Virus record (IMG/VR): IMGVR_UViG_3300036398_002640
Location: 1 to 29,287 of that record
DNA length: 29,287 nucleotides
From: a virus
Direction: 5' to 3' (one strand)
Position 1 is the first letter of the stretch. Each line of letters opens with the position of its first letter. Position numbers and translations under genes: made by a program. Below the pieces are notes generated by a model that did not search any database, was not told the origin of the DNA, and saw only the letters and a list, made by a program, of their open reading frames with translations. Below are positions 1 through 7,476 of this stretch, one piece after another.

Positions 1-243
1 ACCGAAGTAGATGAAGTTATTTTTTACAACAAAAAAAATTTAAAAAAGATGTGGAGTAAATTTGATGTTATTGTAACATCAAACCCAGAATTATTAGAAT
101 GTAAACCAAAAAATAAAATTTCAATAAAAGTTTCAACAGAATATAACAAAAATATAAACGCGGATTTCAACATAGATACCATAGAAGATTTTACTTCATT
201 ATATAATCAATTAAATTTAAAACATGTTAAAAGTATTAGGTGA
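1..243 (+). CDS. C-terminal fragment of an unidentified protein (5' end outside window)
   Basis: The reading frame is open from base 1 and ends at 241-243, giving 80 residues of a gene that starts outside the window. The upstream codons are in frame, so the internal ATG at 49 is probably not the start. The fragment contains W-x-K-F-D-V-I-V-T-S-N-P followed by a Lys-Pro pair and K-I-S-I-K-V, then an acidic tail. This weakly resembles the C-terminal part of HAD-type phosphatases in phages, but no catalytic Asp motif is in view and I do not assign a function. It overlaps the next gene by 20 bases, indicating one transcription unit with it. Confidence 0.7.
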   Translation, partial: TEVDEVIFYNKKNLKKMWSKFDVIVTSNPELLECKPKNKISIKVSTEYNKNINADFNIDTIEDFTSLYNQLNLKHVKSIR

Positions 244-490
244 AGAATATTTCGTTGATTTTCAAAAAATTGAGGAAATAATAACAATCAAACAGGAAAC
301 CACAGGAGATACAGAACAAAACATTAGTATTGTTAAATTTGAACTAATAAAAACTATGTTAGATGTTTTATTTACTGAATCAACAGAATTAGATGATAAA
401 ATGTTAATGAAAGGAAGTAATGATGTTACAATCCCTTTTAAAATAGCATTTAACACTTTAATAAGATATAATATATTACAATCATTTTAA
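224..490 (+). CDS. Hypothetical small phage protein, 88 aa
   Basis: I do not recognise a family with certainty. The protein begins M-L-K-V-L-G-E-E-Y-F-V-D and ends in a hydrophobic, helix-like tail with I-P-F-K-I-A-F-N-T-L, without Cys motifs, signal peptide or membrane segment. Small proteins of this general shape occur in T4-like phages, but that is an impression. It overlaps the preceding frame by 20 bases and is followed after 3 bases by the glycosyltransferase gene, so it belongs to the same plus-strand operon. The ATG at 224 is preceded by an A/T-rich stretch with no Shine-Dalgarno sequence, as for most genes here. A minus-strand frame over the same bases lacks any supporting context. 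Confidence 0.65.
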   Translation: MLKVLGEEYFVDFQKIEEIITIKQETTGDTEQNISIVKFELIKTMLDVLFTESTELDDKMLMKGSNDVTIPFKIAFNTLIRYNILQSF

Positions 491-493
491 AAT

Positions 494-1549
494 ATGAATA
501 CAGAACTTATCCCAAAAATTCAAGAATCAATTCAAAAACTAAAAAATAAAGAATGTAGAATCTATTTTTTAGTACAAGACACAAAAGGCAATGCAAAAGC
601 GTCAGTTAGATTTATCTATGAAATTGCATACACCCTAAAACAAAACGGATTTAATTCAATCATCATGCACGAGCAGAATGATTATAAAGGAGTATCTTCT
701 TGGTTATCTGAAAAATACATGGAGTTACCACATAAATCGATTGAAGACCAAAATTTAGAGTTGTCTCCTGAAGATTTTTTAGTTATTCCTGAATTATATG
801 GACACGTTATGGAACAAATTTCTAAATTCCCTTGTGGAAAAATTGTGATTTCACAATCATATGATTATATGTTAGAAACTTTATCTCCAGGCGCCACTTG
901 GTCCCAATATGGATTTTTGAAGTGTATTACAACATCAGAAGAACAAAAAGATTATTTAGAAAAAATAATGAAAAATATTTCGTATGATATTTTAACACCA
1001 ACAATAAGTGAGTCTTTTAAAGAAAAAGAAATACCTGCAAAACCAATTATTTCTGTTCACACTAGAGACCAAAGAGATACAATGAAATTAATTAAAACTT
1101 TTTATCTAAAATACCCACAATACAGATGGTTTACTTTTAGAGATATGAGAGGTTTAAGTGAAAGTGAATTTGCTGAGCTTTTAAAGGATTCTTTTGTTTC
1201 TGTTTGGATAGACAATGAATCATCTTTTGGTACTTTCCCGTTAGAAAGCATGAAGACAAAAACACCTGTAATTGGTAAAATACCAAATATAAAACCTAGT
1301 TGGATGGATGAACATAACGGTATTTGGGTAAATGATACTTTGTTAATTGTTGATGTTTTGGCGGAATTTATACAGAATTGGTTAGAAGACAACATTTCTG
1401 AAAAATTATATGAATCTTCAATGGAAACAGCTAAAAAATTTAGTGATGTTCAAAAATTTGAAAATGACACAGTAGAATTATTTTCAAAGTATATAAACAA
1501 AAGACTTCAGAATTTTGAAGAGCAATTAGAAAAAATACAATTAAATTAA
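494..1549 (+). CDS. GT-B fold glycosyltransferase (GT4-like)
   Basis: The likely role is transfer of a sugar from a nucleotide-sugar donor. The N-terminal half (about 20-170) looks like a Rossmann acceptor domain, with hydrophobic strand I-Y-F-L-V, then A-S-V-R-F-I-Y-E-I-A and a strand N-S-I-I-M. The C-terminal half carries the GT4-type donor-site signature: E-S-S-F-G-T-F-P-L-E-S-M at residues 242-253, followed by K-T-P-V-I-G and later G-I-W-V-N. The length of 351 aa is normal for a single-domain-pair GT-B enzyme. The next gene, 2 bases after the stop, is a GT-A enzyme, so the two may act in sequence on the same target. Candidates are virion proteins or modified phage DNA; nothing in the sequence decides between them. 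There is no signal peptide, so it should be cytoplasmic. Confidence 0.75.
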   Translation: MNTELIPKIQESIQKLKNKECRIYFLVQDTKGNAKASVRFIYEIAYTLKQNGFNSIIMHEQNDYKGVSSWLSEKYMELPHKSIEDQNLELSPEDFLVIPELYGHVMEQISKFPCGKIVISQSYDYMLETLSPGATWSQYGFLKCITTSEEQKDYLEKIMKNISYDILTPTISESFKEKEIPAKPIISVHTRDQRDTMKLIKTFYLKYPQYRWFTFRDMRGLSESEFAELLKDSFVSVWIDNESSFGTFPLESMKTKTPVIGKIPNIKPSWMDEHNGIWVNDTLLIVDVLAEFIQNWLEDNISEKLYESSMETAKKFSDVQKFENDTVELFSKYINKRLQNFEEQLEKIQLN

Positions 1550-1551
1550 TT

Positions 1552-2361
1552 ATGAATACTAAATTAGATATATCAGTAATACTTCCAATATCTTCTTCAT
1601 TTGGAAAAGATTTTGAAGAGCTTTTTGATAAAGCAATACAATCAATAAAAAAACAATCAGTTGGTGTGGGTGAATTAGTTATTGTACATACCGATGAAGA
1701 AAACCTTTGTAACTTTTTAAGTTCTTACGATTTTGAAGATTTAACAGTTAATAAAGTTTTAAATACAAGTTCGGACACGGATTATGCAAGTCAAATAAAT
1801 TTAGGAGTTAAAAATTCAAAATATGATTGGGTTAGTTTTTTTGAATACGATGATGAATATTCATTTATTTGGTTTAAAAATGTTAAAGATTATATAAATT
1901 ATCACCCTGAATGTGATGGATTTTTACCAATCGTTGTTGATGTAGATGAAAAAGGAATATTTGCAGGATACACAAACGAAGCAACATTTGCAGCATCATT
2001 TAATACTGAGATTGGTATTTTAACAAATGATTTATTAAACATGTATCAAAATTTCCAATCTAGTGGTATGGTGTTAAAAAAATCATTAATTGATAATTTT
2101 GGTGGATTCAAAAAATCAATGAAATTAACTTTTGTTTATGAATTTTTACTTAGACTAACTTATAATTCGGCAAGAATTATGACAATACCGAGACTTGGTT
2201 ACAAACATATCAACATGAGAGAGTCTTCAATTTTTTGGAGTTATAAAAATGGTAAAACACCAATGTCTGACAATGAAGTTAAATTTTGGATTGATACCGC
2301 AAAAAAAGAATATTTTTTCAATTCCGATAGAAATATAAAATATGAAGAAACAAATTCTTAA
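1552..2361 (+). CDS. GT-A fold glycosyltransferase (GT2-like)
   Basis: This 269-aa protein begins with a typical GT2 first strand, I-S-V-I-L-P-I at 7-13, and a following helix containing the A-I-Q-S-I-K-K-Q-S pattern of this family. A second core block, N-L-G-V-K-N-S-K-Y-D-W-V-S-F-F (residues 83-97), precedes an acidic D-x-D-like motif, E-Y-D-D-E-Y, at 98-103, which would bind the metal and nucleotide-sugar. The third conserved part is less clear, with an F-x-x-S-G-M-V-L-K-K block near 165-175. It follows the GT-B gene after 2 bases, and its stop overlaps the sigma-factor start as TAATG, so the three are surely co-transcribed. The substrate is unknown. The family call is firmer than any role. 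Confidence 0.72.
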   Translation: MNTKLDISVILPISSSFGKDFEELFDKAIQSIKKQSVGVGELVIVHTDEENLCNFLSSYDFEDLTVNKVLNTSSDTDYASQINLGVKNSKYDWVSFFEYDDEYSFIWFKNVKDYINYHPECDGFLPIVVDVDEKGIFAGYTNEATFAASFNTEIGILTNDLLNMYQNFQSSGMVLKKSLIDNFGGFKKSMKLTFVYEFLLRLTYNSARIMTIPRLGYKHINMRESSIFWSYKNGKTPMSDNEVKFWIDTAKKEYFFNSDRNIKYEETNS

Positions 2362-3119
2362 TGATTTTAGAAGATATCAATTCAACTGGTATTACGCAAG
2401 ACCATCAAAGTAAACGTGGAAAAAAAAATACTTCTACAACTAATTATTTTGATGTTAGAGAAGAAAATGCGGTAGTTCTTTTTCTAAATGCGGAAACTAT
2501 TGAAGAAAGAAATAAGATTTACAATGAGTTTTTGAAGAAACCTATCGAAAAAATGGTTTCTTCTATTATTAGAAGGTACAAACTTTATAGGAAAGATATG
2601 TCGTTTGATGAAATATTAAACGACACTCATTCGTTTTTAATAACTAAATCAGATAAATTTGTTCCTGATAAAAATAAAAAGGCGTATTCTTATTTCGGTA
2701 CAATTTGTAAAAATTATTTAATGGGTCAAATTATTAAAGACCAAAAAGAAATAAACCGAAAAGTATCTTATGAGGATATATCATCTAACTTAGAAAATAG
2801 ACCAGATATGGTTTATTATATTGAAAACGACGCTGTTGAATCGGATAAAATAATATCTGATTATATTGGTATGTTAAAAGAATTTATTAAGAACAGTAAT
2901 TTAAACGAGAATGAAACAAGACTAGGAGAAGCATTACTTCAATTATTTGAAACATACGACCAAATTTTTGTTGCTCACGATAATAAAAAGTTTAATAAAA
3001 ATTTAGTTTTATTGTCTTTAAGAGAAATGACCAATCTGTCAACCAAAGAAATAAGATTAAGTATGAAAAGGTATAAAAAACTTTATTTTGATTTTGTCAA
3101 AAAAATAGATTTAAGATAA
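2361..3119 (+). CDS. Late-type sigma factor, T4 gp55-like
   Basis: Probable phage sigma factor that redirects host RNA polymerase to late promoters. Residues about 57-130 fit sigma-70 region 2: a first helix P-I-E-K-M-V-S-S-I-I-R-R-Y, then D-E-I-L-N-D-T-H-S-F-L, then F-V-P-D-K-N, then Y-S-Y-F-G-T-I-C-K-N-Y-L, matching the core-binding and -10-recognition helices. At 252 aa it is slightly longer than T4 gp55. The C-terminal part (about 214-245, L-S-L-R-E-M-T-N-L-S-T-K-E-I-R) resembles a helix-turn-helix and could serve as a reduced region 4. The start overlaps the preceding stop as TAATG. The recurrent TATTTAT(A/T) sites in this window are its most likely targets, which is inference. A generic DNA-binding protein is the alternative. 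Confidence 0.72.
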   Translation: MILEDINSTGITQDHQSKRGKKNTSTTNYFDVREENAVVLFLNAETIEERNKIYNEFLKKPIEKMVSSIIRRYKLYRKDMSFDEILNDTHSFLITKSDKFVPDKNKKAYSYFGTICKNYLMGQIIKDQKEINRKVSYEDISSNLENRPDMVYYIENDAVESDKIISDYIGMLKEFIKNSNLNENETRLGEALLQLFETYDQIFVAHDNKKFNKNLVLLSLREMTNLSTKEIRLSMKRYKKLYFDFVKKIDLR

Positions 3120-3134
3120 AAAGTGATAATAAAA

Positions 3135-3142
3135 TATTTATA
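3135..3142 (+). promoter_or_regulatory. TATTTATA motif, putative late promoter
   Basis: TATTTATA lies in the 26-base gap after the sigma gene, ending 3 bases before the ATG at 3146. It is one of twelve such sites, always read toward the following gene. If it is a -10 element, the message would be leaderless or nearly so. Confidence 0.55.
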
Positions 3143-3145
3143 AGC

Positions 3146-3523
3146 ATGACAAGACCTAAAAAAAAAGAAATACTTTTAAACAAAGAATCTATATTGTCTT
3201 TAATGCAAGAAATATATAATGAATTGGTTGAACAAAGAGCAACCGCAATAAGAATTCAAAATAAAATGTTGTCAATGATGAAAGACAGTTCTGATATGGC
3301 AATAATTGGACCAATAATTAAAGAACAACAAAAGATTGTAAACGATACTGTTGAAAAAAAATTAACATTATCTAAACTACAATCAACTATTTGGGAAAAG
3401 GCAATCAATAAAAATGATAAAGAAAATTTTTCTGTGAGCGATTTTGACGATAAACTAATCCAAGATTTACTATTGAAAGATATTTCAAATACAACAGACG
3501 AAGGATATAAACTTAACAAATAA
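3146..3523 (+). CDS. Hypothetical protein, 125 aa, helical
   Basis: No family recognised. The protein is highly charged and predicted mostly helical, with a basic N-terminus (T-R-P-K-K-K) and long amphipathic stretches rich in Lys, Gln and Ile that could form coiled coil (about 12-95). It ends in a more polar tail. It sits between the sigma factor and the large presumed baseplate gene, preceded by a TATTTATA site 3 bases before the ATG and followed after 10 bases by the next start. A chaperone or assembly role in the tail or baseplate would fit the position, but nothing in the sequence proves it. The next internal Met is at residue 20, so the first ATG is preferred. Confidence 0.7.
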   Translation: MTRPKKKEILLNKESILSLMQEIYNELVEQRATAIRIQNKMLSMMKDSSDMAIIGPIIKEQQKIVNDTVEKKLTLSKLQSTIWEKAINKNDKENFSVSDFDDKLIQDLLLKDISNTTDEGYKLNK

Positions 3524-3533
3524 TTTTTAAGAT

Positions 3534-5708
3534 ATGTCCGAATCAACAACAACTACGGAAGATTATAAAAAATTAAATAAAGTCATTAATTCATATAAAA
3601 AAACAAAAAGAATTAATGAACAGCAAAAAGAACTAAGAAAAAATCCTCAAAATTCCAATAGTCAAACATCTAAAGAAATTGAGGCCACAGAATCTAAAGT
3701 AAAAAAGAAAGTTGAGACTTACACTCAAAAGGCAAAAGATTTACCAAAATCTTTTAAACAAAATAGTGAAAATCAATTAAGAAAATTGGTTCAAACATAT
3801 ATTACATCAAAAGAAAATAACGACGTTGATGGTAAAAATATAAATAACGAAACAGAAAAAATAAAAGAGTTAAAACAAAAAGAAGCACAATTTCAAAAAG
3901 AATTAACCAATGCGGTTGTAACTAATAACGTCCCTGAACAAAAAAGATTAAATGGGTTATTAGAAAAGACTAAAAAAGATATTAGAAGAGCTGAACTTAA
4001 TGTTTTTAAAACAGATACCAAAAAAGACGCGATTGCAGCTTTAAGAAACTCACTTATTCAAGCCGTAACTAGAACTAAAGACGAAATAAAAGACATATTA
4101 AAAAATGAATATGTAAGTGCTTTAGGGTGTTCTCAGGAACAAAATTACCAAGACAAAGAAATTTATATAAAAGTATCAAATATAGATATATTTGGAAAAA
4201 CATTACAAACAAATCCAAATGGAGTTCCTGGTAAGTACGTTTATGAATTTAAACCATTTACCGCATCTTCAATTCCAAGGTCGTTTAATCGCGAATTATG
4301 GAATAGAATACAAAAAGAAGGGCAAACTTATGAGGATGAATACAGTACACCGTATGTTGGGGTTTCAGGACAAGACTTATTTGATATTGAATTCATTAAA
4401 GACCCAACACCAACATTAACAGGTGAATTTTTTAAAGTTACACTAAAAAAAAGAATTGGTGGAAACAGTGTCGCAGAATTTTTATTGGACTATCTAAACA
4501 CAATTGATGTTCTTAATTTTAACGAACTTTTTTCTAATGTTTTAAATCTGTTGATTGGTTCAATAAACATGAAAAATTTGATTGGTTATGATGATTTAAG
4601 AAATCAAACAGTATTTGAAAAACTAATACAAAGAGTTCTTGGTTTATGTTTTGACAATAAACAAGAAATAGATGTTACAGGAACTGGTAAACTAGATTCT
4701 TCAGACCAAATTGATGATAGTTTTTTTGAATTAACAGAAGAAGATTTATTAGAAATTGAAAATAAAATAAAAAATATTCAAGAAAACGTAGTGCAGTATA
4801 AGGATTGTGGTGCGTTGTCATTACCTGTAAATGTTGATGGTTCATTATCGTTAATTGATGAATTTTTAGTTGAAGATATGACCGCTCAGGATGCAGATAA
4901 AGCAGCTCAAAACATGTTAGACAGCTTAGGTTCAAATCCCGATTGGTTAGTTGAATATCCGCAATTTAATTTTTCAAATATCATTAATGAAGAATTTATA
5001 AATCTATTACCAATAGCAGTTTTAAATTCAGTTTTATCTCCAAAACATTTATTTCCATTATTTGTAATGGCAAAGGCATTACAAAAAGATTATGTTGATG
5101 GTATTGATACAACTGAAGATTTCTTTAAAGAATTTAGAAAAATGGTTATAAACATTACTTCTAAAATACAGGCGATTTTTGTTAAACAACTTTTTATTGC
5201 GATAAAACAAAATTTAAAATCTTTGATGGCATCAATTGTGAGACAGACCGCAGATGAAATATTAACAAATAAACAAAAACTAATATTAGCTGGTGTTAAT
5301 TTAGCTCTGACCACACTTGCAACAATTCAAGATTTTAGAAGATGTAAAAACGTTGTTGATGAATTATTGAATATTGTTTCTTTAAGTTTAGCACTAAAAA
5401 ACGCACTAAGAGGAACATCTTCTGACGTACCAACAATAATAAACTATATAGCCGCGGCAACAAAACCAGGCATGAGCCCAACTAGCATATTAACAAAATT
5501 TATTGAAAAAATGGAGGAGCAAGGAGTTCCAACAGGTGATATGCCAAGTGGAAAACCAAATATTGGGTTATTAATGACTAAAAGTTTAAATGAGGCAATA
5601 ATTGACGAAATGACACAAAATGGTTATGCTCAAACAACCGTAACCGCAAAAGAAATAGGTATAATATCACAAACTGGTTTTGTTAAAATAAAAGGAAATG
5701 TTTTATGA
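3534..5708 (+). CDS. Large uncharacterised protein, probable virion/baseplate component
   Basis: This 724-aa protein has no family I can name. Its N-terminal 170 residues are Lys/Glu/Gln-rich, low-complexity and probably coiled coil. The middle (about 190-330) looks like a compact beta-rich domain with several aromatic residues and a G-C-S-Q-E-Q segment. The C-terminal half (about 480-650) is alpha-helical and hydrophobic, with segments such as I-N-L-L-P-I-A-V-L-N and L-A-G-V-N-L-A-L-T-T-L-A, which look like buried helices more than true membrane spans. It ends with a short V-K-I-K-G-N-V-L tail. The stop overlaps the next start as ATGA. Translational coupling to a gene lying directly before the gp5-like gene argues for a baseplate or tail role. 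This is context-based inference. Confidence 0.7.
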   Translation: MSESTTTTEDYKKLNKVINSYKKTKRINEQQKELRKNPQNSNSQTSKEIEATESKVKKKVETYTQKAKDLPKSFKQNSENQLRKLVQTYITSKENNDVDGKNINNETEKIKELKQKEAQFQKELTNAVVTNNVPEQKRLNGLLEKTKKDIRRAELNVFKTDTKKDAIAALRNSLIQAVTRTKDEIKDILKNEYVSALGCSQEQNYQDKEIYIKVSNIDIFGKTLQTNPNGVPGKYVYEFKPFTASSIPRSFNRELWNRIQKEGQTYEDEYSTPYVGVSGQDLFDIEFIKDPTPTLTGEFFKVTLKKRIGGNSVAEFLLDYLNTIDVLNFNELFSNVLNLLIGSINMKNLIGYDDLRNQTVFEKLIQRVLGLCFDNKQEIDVTGTGKLDSSDQIDDSFFELTEEDLLEIENKIKNIQENVVQYKDCGALSLPVNVDGSLSLIDEFLVEDMTAQDADKAAQNMLDSLGSNPDWLVEYPQFNFSNIINEEFINLLPIAVLNSVLSPKHLFPLFVMAKALQKDYVDGIDTTEDFFKEFRKMVINITSKIQAIFVKQLFIAIKQNLKSLMASIVRQTADEILTNKQKLILAGVNLALTTLATIQDFRRCKNVVDELLNIVSLSLALKNALRGTSSDVPTIINYIAAATKPGMSPTSILTKFIEKMEEQGVPTGDMPSGKPNIGLLMTKSLNEAIIDEMTQNGYAQTTVTAKEIGIISQTGFVKIKGNVL

Positions 5709-5905
5709 TTATAGATTTAGAAAAAATAGAAAAAATAATTTCAGAACCAAGTAGTTTTAATAATAAAGAACTTATGGAATGTATGGATATACTTGCAAAC
5801 GAACATGAAAAAGTTAAAGAGTCTATCATACAAATGACATATCAAGTAGATAAACTTGAAAATTCTTATAATAAAATTTTGGAAGAATATAAGAAAAGAA
5901 AATAA
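5705..5905 (+). CDS. Small helical protein, 66 aa
   Basis: A short, almost entirely helical protein with heptad-like hydrophobic spacing from about residue 25 onward (I-I-Q-M-T-Y-Q-V-D-K-L-E-N-S-Y), consistent with a coiled coil, and a basic C-terminus. It is coupled on both sides: its ATG overlaps the upstream stop as ATGA and its stop overlaps the downstream start as TAATG. This double overlap in a virion operon is good evidence that it is real. A small assembly factor or structural linker is plausible. No homologue is recognised and no function is assigned. Confidence 0.7.
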   Translation: MIIDLEKIEKIISEPSSFNNKELMECMDILANEHEKVKESIIQMTYQVDKLENSYNKILEEYKKRK

Positions 5906-7464
5906 TGAATCGTTTTAATGATTATACAAATTTACCAAAAAAATATACACAGGTTTTTAATTTTGGTAGAGTAATTGACAACAAAGACCCAATGAATTTG
6001 GGCAGAATTCGTTTGCAAGTGGATAACTGGCAAAATGAAGATATTATTAATTCGTTTAAAAACCCTGTAACAGGTAAACCTTTAACAGAAAATGACTATT
6101 GGACCGATGTTGACCCATTGGTTTTTATGCCGTTATTACCACAATTTTTTAGCCAAGTACCACAAATAAATGAATCAGTTCATGTCGTATATTATAATTT
6201 AGATTACCAAGACAGAAATAAGTACTACATACAAGGTATGTTTTCAAGTCCAAACGAATTAATTGGAGAACCTTTTGAATCTTCTCAAGCATTTACATCA
6301 AAAGGGGAAAGAAACAAACTACCACAAGATATTAGAAATAAAGATGGTTCAATGAAAGAAACATCACAGTCAGGATTATATCCAGATGTAAAAACAATTG
6401 GGATTTTAGGTAGAAATAATTCTGATATGTTATTACCTCCTGACTCAGCAATGTTTAGAGTATACAAAAAAAATGTGAATGAAAATGGTAATCCAATCTT
6501 TAACAAAAAATTTGGTATGGTTGGATTACAAAAATTTGATACGAGAAAAGTTGAAAATACTAATCAAACTTTTACAGAACAAGGAAATGTAGTACAAAAA
6601 ATAAAATATTTGGTTGAGTATGATGTATATGGTGGTGTTGGTAGTTTATTGGGTAGGTTTTCGGGATACGTTAGGATATATAAAATATCTGATTATAGAC
6701 CCGTATACTCAACAAGTGTTTTAAATGGTTTTTATAGTTTTCCTGAAGAAAGTTTAATTGGTCCTGTATATCAAAAAGATTTTACATTTGATTCTCGTGA
6801 TGACATTATATCTGGTATTAATAATGTAATATCACTTATGAATAGTGGTTCGTTTTCTTTGGGGGGAACAGGAACAACAATAAATGAACCAATACCTTTC
6901 GTTTTCCAACCATCAAAAAATTTTTGGGATAAATACGAATTAAATGTTGATGTTTCAGCAACTGAAGTTATAAACTTAAGGAGATTCTTTGAAGGTATAT
7001 ACTTAAACAAGCAAGACTCAACTAGAGGTATTGGATACGTTTCAGAAAAAGATAGATTAGGACCACTAAAATCATTTCAGACATATAAAATCCCTAATGA
7101 ACAATACGAATTTAACCCTATTGTTTACGGAATAAATGTTGCCAATACTTCTTTTTTTCTTTCACATGATACACAAGTAGGTGTAACCAAAATTGATTTT
7201 GATACTATAGATTTTTCAGGAACAACAATACCGCAACAATTTATTGAAAATATTATGATTCCAAATACTAATTCTATGGTGAGAGGTGAACAATTATTGG
7301 ACCTTATAGAATTAATTGTTAGGTTTTTAGTTTCTCACGTACATCCATACCATAATATGGGTCCAGATTCACAAAGTGTTGATGGTACACAAGTACAAAC
7401 TATTTTAACAAAACTTTACGATGCCGATAGTAAAATTTTAAATAAAAACTTACGCATTAACTAA
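5905..7464 (+). CDS. Baseplate hub/spike protein with N-terminal OB fold (gp5-like)
   Basis: Probable component of the tail tip that pierces the host envelope. The N-terminus has the phage OB-fold pattern: F-N-F-G-R-V-I-D-N-K-D-P-M-N-L-G-R-I-R-L-Q-V, followed by W-T-D-V-D-P-L-V-F-M-P-L-L-P, then E-S-V-H-V-V-Y-Y and Y-Y-I-Q-G-M-F-S-S-P. This parallels the first domain of T4 gp5 and its cyanophage relatives. The C-terminus (about 450-519) holds a helix followed by H-V-H-P-Y-H-N-M-G-P, also usual in this class. I see no lysozyme domain like that inserted in T4 gp5. The 519-aa length, and position between uncharacterised structural genes, fit a baseplate block. The following TATTTATA touches its stop codon. 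Confidence 0.78.
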   Translation: MNRFNDYTNLPKKYTQVFNFGRVIDNKDPMNLGRIRLQVDNWQNEDIINSFKNPVTGKPLTENDYWTDVDPLVFMPLLPQFFSQVPQINESVHVVYYNLDYQDRNKYYIQGMFSSPNELIGEPFESSQAFTSKGERNKLPQDIRNKDGSMKETSQSGLYPDVKTIGILGRNNSDMLLPPDSAMFRVYKKNVNENGNPIFNKKFGMVGLQKFDTRKVENTNQTFTEQGNVVQKIKYLVEYDVYGGVGSLLGRFSGYVRIYKISDYRPVYSTSVLNGFYSFPEESLIGPVYQKDFTFDSRDDIISGINNVISLMNSGSFSLGGTGTTINEPIPFVFQPSKNFWDKYELNVDVSATEVINLRRFFEGIYLNKQDSTRGIGYVSEKDRLGPLKSFQTYKIPNEQYEFNPIVYGINVANTSFFLSHDTQVGVTKIDFDTIDFSGTTIPQQFIENIMIPNTNSMVRGEQLLDLIELIVRFLVSHVHPYHNMGPDSQSVDGTQVQTILTKLYDADSKILNKNLRIN

Positions 7465-7472
7465 TATTTATA
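7465..7472 (+). promoter_or_regulatory. TATTTATA motif, putative late promoter
   Basis: This octamer directly follows the stop of the gp5-like gene and ends 4 bases before the ATG at 7477, filling almost the whole 12-base gap. It is read in the direction of the next gene like the other sites. Confidence 0.55.
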
Positions 7473-7476
7473 GTTA

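Noticed and set aside
5281-5330. Membrane segment in the 724-aa protein
   Set aside because: The hydrophobic stretch is interrupted by Gln, Asn and charged residues nearby, and the setting is a virion operon, so a buried helix is more likely.
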